A stretch of DNA of 64,000 bases from Deinococcus arcticus (GTDB lineage Bacteria; Deinococcota; Deinococci; Deinococcales; Deinococcaceae). The translations under genes and the position numbers were made by a program. The DNA lies in the NCBI RefSeq assembly GCF_003028415.1, contig NZ_PYSV01000004.1:186001-250000 (forward strand). The letters run 5' to 3'. The notes beneath the pieces were generated by a model. The model had not been told where the DNA came from. It saw only the letters and a program-made list of their open reading frames with translations, and ran no database searches. Of this stretch, positions 57,291 through 64,000 are shown piece by piece (positions within the stretch are counted from its first letter, which is position 1; each line of letters opens with the position of its first letter).

Positions 57291-57469
57291 ATGCGGACTG
57301 CCGTCCATTTCCGTCACATCCGGGAAAGAGCCGGATGTTCCCCGCCTTCGGCGCTGTTCCAGCCCAATTTCCGGAAATCCGCATTTGTTCCTTCTCTGCT
57401 CCGCAGCTCTTCGAGTCCCTCTGGTCGGAAAAATTCCGTAACGTGTTACGGAATTTTTCGGAATCCGTC
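57291..57469 (-). repeat. dispersed intergenic hairpin repeat, type A (copy 4)
   Basis: Inverted relative to 511-690 and the best-preserved copy. It carries a 16-bp perfect inverted repeat (CGGAAAAATTCCGTAAC at 57426-57442, complement at 57445-57460, loop GT) and a second stem CATCCGG/CCGGATG (57317-57323 and 57331-57337). It starts ATGCGGACTGCC and ends GGAATCCGT. Confidence 0.85.
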
Positions 57470-57470
57470 T

Positions 57471-57630
57471 CATGCGGACTGCCATCCATTTCCGGGACAT
57501 CCAGAAAAGAACTGGATGTTTCTCCACTTCCCGGACATCCGCACTCTTTCCTGCTCTGCGGCGCAGCTCTGCGAATCCCTCCGGTCGGAAACATTCCGTC
57601 ATGGGTGACGGAATGTTTCGGAATTCGTAC
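57471..57630 (-). repeat. dispersed intergenic hairpin repeat, type A (copy 5, tandem)
   Basis: Directly follows copy 4 in the same orientation. Stems are GGAAACATTCCGTCA/TGACGGAATGTTTC (57587-57601 and 57606-57619) and CATCCAG/CTGGATG (57498-57504 and 57512-57518), both keeping pairing through matched changes. It ends in the TAG stop codon of priA (GTACTACAG). Confidence 0.85.
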
Positions 57631-60149
57631 TACAGCCCGCCCCGGGGGTTGATGTCCACCCGCACCCGCGCCTTCCAGGTGCGTGAATCCAGCACGCGCA
57701 GCAGCTCGCCCAGCCGCGCCTCGTTGCGGGCGCGCAGAAACAGGTGGTAGGGGTAGACCCCGCGCAGCCGCGCCACCGGACTGGGCGCCGGGCCCAGCAC
57801 CTCCTGGGCAGTGGCCCCGGCGCCGTGCAGGGCCGCCGCGAGGTCCTGGGCAGCGGCCTGGGCCCTGGCGGCTTCGCGCGCGCTCACCTCGATCTGGGCC
57901 AGCCGGGCGTGCGGCGGGTAGCCCAGCGCGGCGCGGGCGCGCTCCTCGGCGGCCGGGTAGGCCAGCACCCCCTGGCCCTCCAGGAGCACCTTCAGGGCCG
58001 GGTGCTCGGCCTGGAAGGTCTGCACCACCAGCATGGGCGCGCGGGTGGGGTGCCACTCGGCCAGCTGGCGCAGCAGGCGGTGGTAGCGCTCGCTGGCCCG
58101 GAAATCCGACACATTCAGCCACGTGTCGGCCAGCGTGACCCCAATCAGGGCCAGATTGGGGGGCGGCTCGTGCGAGAGCAGCAGCTGCGTGCCCACCACC
58201 ACGCCGCTCTCGCCGTTCATCAGGGGCCAGAGGTCGTCCTGCTGATCCTTGTCGTAGCGGTAGACAGGCAGGCCGGGCAGCAGCCGGGTCACCTCCTGGG
58301 CAATCCATTCGGTGCCGGGGCCACGCGCCTGCCACATGCGCTCGCCGCAGTCGTCGCAGCGCTCCGGGGGCGGCTGGTGGTAGCCGCACTGGTGGCAGGT
58401 GAGTTGCCGGGTCTGCTGGTGAAAGCGCAGCGGCACGTCGCAGTGGCGGCACTGCGGCACATGTTCGCAGCCCGGGCAGCGCAGCAGGGCGCTGTAGCCG
58501 CGCCGGGGGGCCAGCAGCGCCGCCTGCCGCCCCCGTTCCTGCACCTGCCGCAGCACCCGGGCCAGGTCGTGGCTGAGGGGATAGCCCAGGCCGCCCACCT
58601 TCAGGTGCACCCCCGAGAGCGGGCCCAGTTCAGGCTGTTCGGGCGGGTTGGCGTAGTCCACCACATGCACGCGCATGCGCGGGGGGGGCAGCACCGCGCC
58701 GGGGTGCGGCACGCTCTCGGCGGCGGGCGCCGAGCCCACGTAGGCCAGCTGCGCGCCGTGGGCGGCGGCCACCCGGGCAGCCAGGTCCGGCACAAAGGCG
58801 CGGCTGCCACTGAGCAGCTTGTGGGCGTCGCTGGCCTCTTCCAGCACCAGCAGCAGGCCCAACGCCGGCAGCGGCGCACTCAGGGCGTGGGCGCTGCCGA
58901 TCACCAGACGGACCTCGCCGGCCTGAATCAGGGCCCAGGTGTGCTCGCGCTGCGCGGCCGACAGGCTCCCGGTGGCCTGCACGGCCCGGGTGCCCGCGTG
59001 GGCCGCCAACCCCGACAGCCCCTCCCAGGCGCGGCGCAGCGTGGCGTGGTCCGGGGCCAGCACCAGCACCCCGCGCCCCTGCGCAAGCAGCTCCAACACC
59101 CGGGGTGCCAGCGCCGCGAAGCGTGACCCCGGGCGGCCCCCGTGCAGGCGCCACACCGGCGCCTGGGGCAGGCGGTCCGGCAGGTCACGGGGCGGCGCGG
59201 CCAGGGGCAGGGCCTCCGGGAGGGCCGGGGGCGGGGCCGGGACTTCCAGGGTGTCGGCCCAGCCGCGCAGGGCCAGGGTGCCGGCCTGGGTGGGGCTGAG
59301 GGGCACGCCGTCGGCGCTGGCGCCATTGGCCCACGCGGCGTAGGAATCCACGGGCCCCTGTGCCCGCAGCCAGGTCCACGCTGCTGGGGGCGGGGCCTCG
59401 GCGCGCACGTAGGCCCCCCCCCCCGCATTCAGGGCCGCCGTGACCACGCTGGGGCTCAGGCCAGCGCCCCGGGCCCAGGCGCTCAGGGTGTCGGTGGGCC
59501 CCTGCCCGCGCAGCCACGCGCACGCCTGGGCCTGCTTGGGGGTCAGCCCCGGGGGCGGGGGGTCTATGGCCTGCAGCCGCGTGACCAGCCGCGCCGCTGG
59601 CGGCACGTCGGCCAGAGCGCGGGCCTGGACCACCGTTTTGGTGCGCGGCTGGGGCGTGAAGCGTTCTTCCAGCAGCCCCTGCTCGCGAATGGCGTCCAGC
59701 AGTGCGGGCGGAAAATGCCCGGCGTCGGTCCAGCGCACGCCCGGCACCTTGCGGGCAAAGGGGCTCAGGTCGGCGTCGTCCACCGCGCGCACCAGATGAA
59801 CGTACGCGGCCGCCCAGCCCACCCCCAGCAGGTCGCCCCAGATCAGGCCTGCCGGCAGCCGGGCGTCGCGGCCCCACTCGCCAATGCCCTGCACGGTGGC
59901 GGGCGGTACCCAGGGGCGCCCCGGGTCGTCTAGCACCTGCACCACCTCGCGCAGGCGGTGGGCGCTCCGGCCGTCCCCGGTACCCACCACCAGCCCCACC
60001 ACCAGTTCGCCGCGCCAGGGCACCAGCACCCGGCAGCCCAGCGGGGCCGGGCCCTGGGCACCGTGTGGAGGCGCAAAATCGCAGGCCACCACCGGCAGGT
60101 TCACGGCCACCAGCCACGAACCAGGAGGGGGAGCAGCGGCCGGCGTCAC
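57630..60149 (-). CDS. priA: PriA replication-restart protein lacking helicase motifs (pseudohelicase)
   Basis: This 839-residue protein binds stalled forks and directs restart. The N-terminal 3'-DNA-binding domain is present (SWLVAVNLPVVACDFAPPHG). The zinc-binding Cys set is intact (CPGCEHVPQCRHC, about 555, then CHQCGY and CDDCGE). The expected Walker A (GTTGSGKT) is replaced by LHGGRPGSRF (about 340), and the DEAH-type box reads LEEASD. As known for D. radiodurans PriA, it should be unable to hydrolyse ATP or unwind DNA. GTG 60149 is chosen since TAGCTT lies 7 nt upstream (leaderless). A GTG two codons earlier is an alternative. Confidence 0.9.
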   Translation of the reverse strand: MTPAAAPPPGSWLVAVNLPVVACDFAPPHGAQGPAPLGCRVLVPWRGELVVGLVVGTGDGRSAHRLREVVQVLDDPGRPWVPPATVQGIGEWGRDARLPAGLIWGDLLGVGWAAAYVHLVRAVDDADLSPFARKVPGVRWTDAGHFPPALLDAIREQGLLEERFTPQPRTKTVVQARALADVPPAARLVTRLQAIDPPPPGLTPKQAQACAWLRGQGPTDTLSAWARGAGLSPSVVTAALNAGGGAYVRAEAPPPAAWTWLRAQGPVDSYAAWANGASADGVPLSPTQAGTLALRGWADTLEVPAPPPALPEALPLAAPPRDLPDRLPQAPVWRLHGGRPGSRFAALAPRVLELLAQGRGVLVLAPDHATLRRAWEGLSGLAAHAGTRAVQATGSLSAAQREHTWALIQAGEVRLVIGSAHALSAPLPALGLLLVLEEASDAHKLLSGSRAFVPDLAARVAAAHGAQLAYVGSAPAAESVPHPGAVLPPPRMRVHVVDYANPPEQPELGPLSGVHLKVGGLGYPLSHDLARVLRQVQERGRQAALLAPRRGYSALLRCPGCEHVPQCRHCDVPLRFHQQTRQLTCHQCGYHQPPPERCDDCGERMWQARGPGTEWIAQEVTRLLPGLPVYRYDKDQQDDLWPLMNGESGVVVGTQLLLSHEPPPNLALIGVTLADTWLNVSDFRASERYHRLLRQLAEWHPTRAPMLVVQTFQAEHPALKVLLEGQGVLAYPAAEERARAALGYPPHARLAQIEVSAREAARAQAAAQDLAAALHGAGATAQEVLGPAPSPVARLRGVYPYHLFLRARNEARLGELLRVLDSRTWKARVRVDINPRGGL

Positions 60150-60236
60150 ACCCACAAAGCTAGCGTGCCGGGAAAAGCAGCGCGGTGAGCCGGGCCCTTG
60201 ACGGCGGGGAGGGGACAGGTTGGGCAGCGGCCAGCT

Positions 60237-60782
60237 TCAGTCCGGCCAGTTCCCCGCACGCACCAGCCCCGCCACCAGCGCGGCAATGTTCCACGCGTCG
60301 TCCACGCCCCGGTGGTGGCGGCCCTCCAGGGGGAGCCCCGCGTGGGCCAGGGCCTGCGCCATGCCGGGCCGCTTGTTCAGGCGGTGGGCCCCCGTGAAGA
60401 CCTTCTTGGCATTGGTGTGCCGGCCACTGAACGGATACGGCACGTCCGCTGCCGCGCACTGCGCCTGGAACTGCTTGCGGTCGTAGTCACCCCAGCTGGC
60501 CCAGGGGCGCGAATCGGCGTGGAAGTCCCGGCGCAGCACGGCGCAGGCGTCCTGAAAGCTCAGGCCATTCGCCACGTCCTGCGCGCGCAGGCCCGTGAGT
60601 TCCGTGCAGAAGGTGCTGACCTCCGAGCGCTCCGGGCGCACGAGGAGGGCGCGGCGCTCCGTGCGGTCCAGGGTGGAGAGGTCCAGCACGCACAGGCCAA
60701 TTTCGATGATCTCGCTCACCTGTCCGGGGGGCGGCGGTCCATCCCAGCAGGTGGCTTCCACATCCACGACGTTCAGGAACAC
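60237..60782 (-). CDS. DEDDh-type 3'-5' exonuclease
   Basis: This 181-residue exonuclease fold has the DxE motif in NVVDVEATCW (Asp7, Glu9), EIIEIGLCVLDLST, SWGDYDRKQFQAQC (third acidic residue) and HRGVDDAWNIAALV with the catalytic His and Asp. It resembles the KapD/ERI1 (three-prime repair) group, which trims RNA or single-stranded DNA. The GTG start overlaps the nucleotidyltransferase stop by 10 bp. It ends the end-repair operon. The substrate (RNA or DNA) cannot be told. Confidence 0.87.
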   Translation of the reverse strand: MFLNVVDVEATCWDGPPPPGQVSEIIEIGLCVLDLSTLDRTERRALLVRPERSEVSTFCTELTGLRAQDVANGLSFQDACAVLRRDFHADSRPWASWGDYDRKQFQAQCAAADVPYPFSGRHTNAKKVFTGAHRLNKRPGMAQALAHAGLPLEGRHHRGVDDAWNIAALVAGLVRAGNWPD

Positions 60783-61582
60783 GGCAGCTCGCCCACGCGC
60801 ACAGCCACCACCCAGTCGCTGACGGCGCGGCGCGTCTCTTCCGGCACAGCCGCTGGCAGGTGGGTGGTGGTCTGGGCGTCCTCCAGGCGGGCCAGCAGCC
60901 GGGCGTGCTGCGTGCGGTAGAAAGGCAGGTCGCCGGGCAGCGGCTCGGCCTCGTGCCCCTGCCGTTTCAGGGCCAGCAGATCGGTCAGGAAAGGCAGCCG
61001 GGCCCCGGCGTTCAGCACCTCCAGATTGGCCTGGATCTCACCCATTCGCATCAGGTGCAGGCCCGTCAACACGGTGCGAAAGGCGTACAGCAGCGGTTTG
61101 ACGCGCGGCACGCTTTCCTTTTCCAGCAGGGTCCACTGGTTGGCACTGAAGCCCAGGTAGTGGTGCGCGTGGTGCCGGGTGAGCACGCCCGGGGCCAGCG
61201 CCACCAGCGCCGCGTGGGCGGGCGAGGTGTGCACCACCAGCGGCGAGAGCAGCTGTTCCAGGACGTAGCCGTTGCGCTTCAGGAGCAGCGCCGCGAACTT
61301 GTGCGCGTCGTGCGTGACCAGATCAAGTTCGATCTGAGGGCCGTCAGGCGCCATCTCTGTATCGTCGAGTGCAGGGTCACTGAACAGCTCGACGGTCTGA
61401 GACTTCACGGTGAGCCCCAGCACCTCGCGCAGGCCCAGCACATGCGCGCCGCGCAGGTCCCAGTCGCTGTTCTTGCTGGGAAAGCCGTACAGGTGCGCGC
61501 CGCTGACGGTGGCGAAGACCAGCGGCCAGGGATGGTCGGCCACGGCGGCGGCCAGCTGGGGTGGAACGTTCAGAGCGTCCAT
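60773..61582 (-). CDS. nucleotidyltransferase of the end-repair operon
   Basis: This 269-residue protein has the nucleotidyltransferase active-site pattern SGAHLYGFPSKNSDWDLRG (27-45), where the G-S-x-x-Y-G-like turn and Asp40/Asp42 would bind metal, and a third acidic residue in EMAPDGPQIELDLVTHD (about 78-94). It matches the COG3541 type of predicted nucleotidyltransferases, a mostly uncharacterised group. It overlaps HD-Pnk by 13 bp and the exonuclease by 10 bp. In this context it may add nucleotides to RNA or DNA ends (inference). Confidence 0.8.
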   Translation of the reverse strand: MDALNVPPQLAAAVADHPWPLVFATVSGAHLYGFPSKNSDWDLRGAHVLGLREVLGLTVKSQTVELFSDPALDDTEMAPDGPQIELDLVTHDAHKFAALLLKRNGYVLEQLLSPLVVHTSPAHAALVALAPGVLTRHHAHHYLGFSANQWTLLEKESVPRVKPLLYAFRTVLTGLHLMRMGEIQANLEVLNAGARLPFLTDLLALKRQGHEAEPLPGDLPFYRTQHARLLARLEDAQTTTHLPAAVPEETRRAVSDWVVAVRVGELPCS

Positions 61583-62838
61583 GTTTCATCCTCCAGGCTG
61601 CGCAGAATCACCTCGTGGGCCTCGGTCACCTCGGGAAAGTCCAGGGCGCGCAGCTGCCCGGCCAGCACGGCGGTGGGCACCGGTTCGGGGCGGGCGTGGT
61701 TGCGGGCGGCGGCCACAGCGGGCGGCGTCCAGGCCACCACAATCCGGGTCAGGGCGCCGTAATCGCGGCCCAGGCCCAGCACCTGCGCGCGGCCACTGCG
61801 GCGCAGGCTGGTGGCGTCCCAGATCACGTGGGCCCCCCGGCGCAGCCCGGCGCGCAGGGCTGCGCGGGCGGCCTGCATCACCTGACCACTGACCCAGGTG
61901 TCGTGCTTCGCGCTGTGACGGCCCCCGCCGATCCGGGCACGCAGGGCGTCCAGGCTCACCACCTCGGTGTCCCCGCCGCTGGCGGCGTACTCGGCGGCCA
62001 GGGTGGATTTGCCGCTGCCACTGGGCCCGCACAGCACCGTCAGTTGGGGGAAGCCCTGCCGGGCCGCGTCCTGCACCCGGGCGGCGGCTTCGTGGGGGGT
62101 ATGAATCCGGCCCGCTGCCCAGTCCTGCAGGCCGCGCCCCACGGCCAGCGCCAGCAGATCCGGGCTGGCGCCGGGCAGCAGGTCGGCCACCTCGGCGCGG
62201 AAGGCGGCGAAGGGGTCGCCCCCTGCCCACACCCCCAGCTCCCGGGCGGCCAGTTCGAGCAGGTCGGCCGTTTCTTCTCCGCGCGCCGCGTCGCCGCTCA
62301 GGACCACGCGGCCCCGGGCATCGGCGCGGGCCAGCCGGGTCAGCGCGGGCAGGGCGGGCACCCCGCGCGCCCAGTCGCCGTCCAGCGCGCGGTGCAGGCT
62401 GTGGTGCTCGGCCACCAGGGCCAGGACTCTAAGCAGCAGCCCCCGACTCACTCCTGCGTCCAGCAACCGGAAGGCCAGTTCATCCCGGCCGCGCCGGGCG
62501 TGGCCCGGCGAACGCAGACGCGCCTCGCCCATCTCGTCGGGTTCCTCGCGCGTGGTGTGCGCCTTGCCCAGATCGTGCAGGGCAGCGGCCAGCAGCAGTG
62601 CGGCCCGGGCCTCGCCGCGCAGGCCCGCCTCATCGGCCAGGGTGTGGGCGTGCGCCACCACCAGGGCGCTGTGGGCGGCCACGGACCCCTCGGCGTGCCA
62701 CTGGGGGTCCTGTGGAATCCCGGGCAGGCGCGCCAGCAACGGCACAAAGGGCGTGAAGGCCGCGCCTATGGTCTCAAAGGTCAGGGGCTGGCCCTCGGCC
62801 AGCAGGGCCAGCACCGTGGGAACAGTGGGGGCGTTCAT
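61570..62838 (-). CDS. HD-Pnk: HD phosphohydrolase fused to P-loop polynucleotide kinase
   Basis: This 422-residue bifunctional end-healing enzyme has an N-terminal HD domain with His48, His56, the HD pair in AALHDLGKAHTT (88-89), His113 and EHHSLH (144-149), which removes 2',3'-cyclic or 3' phosphates. The C-terminal kinase domain (about 265-422) has Walker A CGPSGSGKSTLAAEY (271-278) and IWDATSLRRSGR, as in polynucleotide 5'-kinases. The same arrangement is in D. radiodurans DRB0098 and Runella HD-Pnk. It overlaps the PARG stop (ATGA). Confidence 0.93.
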   Translation of the reverse strand: MNAPTVPTVLALLAEGQPLTFETIGAAFTPFVPLLARLPGIPQDPQWHAEGSVAAHSALVVAHAHTLADEAGLRGEARAALLLAAALHDLGKAHTTREEPDEMGEARLRSPGHARRGRDELAFRLLDAGVSRGLLLRVLALVAEHHSLHRALDGDWARGVPALPALTRLARADARGRVVLSGDAARGEETADLLELAARELGVWAGGDPFAAFRAEVADLLPGASPDLLALAVGRGLQDWAAGRIHTPHEAAARVQDAARQGFPQLTVLCGPSGSGKSTLAAEYAASGGDTEVVSLDALRARIGGGRHSAKHDTWVSGQVMQAARAALRAGLRRGAHVIWDATSLRRSGRAQVLGLGRDYGALTRIVVAWTPPAVAAARNHARPEPVPTAVLAGQLRALDFPEVTEAHEVILRSLEDETWTL

Positions 62839-63674
62839 GGAGTGCCCAGCGCGCGCTGAAAGGCCTGCAGCACCGGCTGACCTGCCTGGCGGTCATACAC
62901 CGCAAACGTCACGTGCTCAAACACGCCCGCCGCCTCGGTGGCCAGCAGTTCGCGGAAGAGGGCGGCCACAGTCACCGGGTTGTTCAGGAACACGCCGCAG
63001 CCCCAGGCACCCAGCACCAGATGGGTTTGCCCGGTCTGGGCGGCGGCGCCCAGCACCCGTGCGGCGCGGCGGCGCAGCACACCCGCAACCTCAGCGCGGC
63101 GCTCGGGCTCGCCCACCGCCACGGCCCCGGCGTTGGGGGCGGGCGCCGTCAGCACGTTGACTGTGACCGGGTGGGGCAACAGAGCACTCTCGTCGTCGCG
63201 GAACACGGGCACCTGCGGGCTGTAGATCAGATGATCGGTATACAGGGCGGACCCCTCCTCGCGGTTGGCCGCGTAATAGCCCCAGACCTGCGGCGCGGTC
63301 AGGGACAGGTGAAGCGCACTGCAGCGGCACAGGTCCTCTTCCTGAGACAGGCTCCCCTTCAGAAAGCCGCCGCCCGGCTTCAGGGCCGAGGCGAAATTCA
63401 GCGCCAGAACTTCGGCGCCGTGGGCCCGCAGGCGCCGGGCCGCCGCAAAGGTCGTTTCGGGGGTGACCTCAGTGCGGGTGACGCAGCGGCCCTGGGTCGC
63501 CCGCAGGGCCTTCAGCAGGGCTGGTCCGTCGGCCGGGGTCAGCAGCCGGGTGCCGTCCAGCATGGGGCGCAGATCCGGCAGGGGCACCTGCGCCCCGCCG
63601 GCCGGATACCAGCCCTGCCGCAAAAATTTCAGTGTCTCCTGCGCCAGCTGCACACGCGCCGCATGGGTGGTCAT
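62835..63674 (-). CDS. bacterial-type poly(ADP-ribose) glycohydrolase (DUF2263/TIGR02452)
   Basis: This 279-residue macrodomain-related PARG has the signature NFASALKPGGGFLKGSLSQE ED (93-114) with the PARG GGG...QEE motif and the catalytic Glu pair, then LCRCSALHLSLTAP. LVLGAWGCGVFLNNPVTVAA closes the ADP-ribose site. It should remove ADP-ribose chains from protein or nucleic acid ends. It is orthologous in context to D. radiodurans DRB0099. AAGGAGC precedes the ATG, which overlaps the ligase stop. Confidence 0.93.
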   Translation of the reverse strand: MTTHAARVQLAQETLKFLRQGWYPAGGAQVPLPDLRPMLDGTRLLTPADGPALLKALRATQGRCVTRTEVTPETTFAAARRLRAHGAEVLALNFASALKPGGGFLKGSLSQEEDLCRCSALHLSLTAPQVWGYYAANREEGSALYTDHLIYSPQVPVFRDDESALLPHPVTVNVLTAPAPNAGAVAVGEPERRAEVAGVLRRRAARVLGAAAQTGQTHLVLGAWGCGVFLNNPVTVAALFRELLATEAAGVFEHVTFAVYDRQAGQPVLQAFQRALGTP

Positions 63675-64000
63675 GGCTGCTCCTTCAGGCCGTTGGCCTC
63701 CACGGGTTTGCTCAGCCAGTGGGCGCCGGTCTGCACGTGGCCCCGGCGCACCCATTTGGCCACGCGGCGCCCAAACTCGGCGTAGGGAATCTCGCCGGTC
63801 ACGCGCACCACGTAACCTTCCATCTGCTCCGGGTTCACGTGCAGGGCGCGCAGGGCGGCCTCGTCCCAGGGGCCCCGGTACAGCTCACGCGGGGTGGGCA
63901 GCGCCAGCCGCCGGGCCCAGGCCCGCACCTCGTCCCACGGGCGCGAGACGTTGTGCTCGTCCCACACGGAAAACAGGTAGAAGTAGCCGTCCAGATCGGC
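63671..64000 (-). CDS. RNA ligase, C-terminal part (5' end outside window)
   Basis: The last 109 residues of a nucleotidyl-transferase-fold polynucleotide ligase: YLFSVWDEHNVSRPWDEVRA, ALPTPRELYRGPWDEAALRA, then motif IV EGYVVRV and motif V KWVRRGHV. These match RNA ligases of the DRB0100/Rnl type. Motif I (KxDG) lies outside the window. The reading frame is open to the edge, so the gene continues upstream. It leads the end-repair operon and its stop overlaps the PARG start (ATGA). It is expected to seal RNA or nicked ends after HD-Pnk healing. Confidence 0.88.
   Translation of the reverse strand, partial: ADLDGYFYLFSVWDEHNVSRPWDEVRAWARRLALPTPRELYRGPWDEAALRALHVNPEQMEGYVVRVTGEIPYAEFGRRVAKWVRRGHVQTGAHWLSKPVEANGLKEQP

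Noticed and set aside
57105..57602. 165-codon frame through the tandem repeats before priA
   Set aside because: Made of repeat sequence, read antisense to two structured copies; no domain.

Overview
The window is a GC-rich bacterial chromosome segment that reads as Deinococcus. The evidence is a PriA that has lost its helicase motifs, a poxvirus-type topoisomerase IB, an RNA-end-repair operon like D. radiodurans DRB0098-DRB0100, a MazEF pair, many genes with a -10 hexamer only 6-8 nt before the start codon (leaderless mRNAs), and dispersed hairpin-rich intergenic repeats like Deinococcus small non-coding repeats. It has no rRNA, transposase or CRISPR array, and one tRNA.

Left part (1-17.7 kb, minus strand). 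A truncated aminoglycoside-phosphotransferase-like gene is followed by a DNA-repair operon: a photolyase fused in frame to uracil-DNA glycosylase, then topoisomerase IB and a DoxX-like membrane protein. Next is a five-gene cell-surface operon: a small exported protein, two DUF11 repeat proteins with matching N-termini, a 1615-residue protein with a predicted C-terminal beta-barrel, and a third DUF11 protein.

Arginine/pyrimidine part (17.9-35.2 kb). carA and an unknown secreted protein precede a long minus-strand arginine operon. In transcription order it runs argG, DinB-like, two GNATs, a SUKH-like gene, argH, HIT, two GNATs and a short-form N-acetylglutamate synthase. Two ARG-box-like palindromes lie upstream of argG and one upstream of carB. 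A LysE/ArgO-type exporter, a diguanylate cyclase and an MFS transporter lie between. CarB is 13 kb from CarA.

Accessory island (35.2-40.2 kb). It holds small genes, some richer in A+T: two paralogues of an unrecognised family, MazEF, unknown small proteins, an SH3b/excalibur protein, tRNA-Ala(GGC) and several repeats.

Right part (40.2-64 kb). It carries acyl-CoA dehydrogenase divergent from a Crp/Fnr regulator, a DUF4097/SHOCT operon, an RNB ribonuclease, a phosphoribosyltransferase, both agmatine-to-putrescine enzymes (aguA and aguB) with a double GNAT coupled to aguA, a P450, PriA, and at the edge the end-repair operon: RNA ligase (partial), PARG, HD-Pnk, nucleotidyltransferase and DEDDh exonuclease. 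These five genes overlap one another and are probably co-translated.
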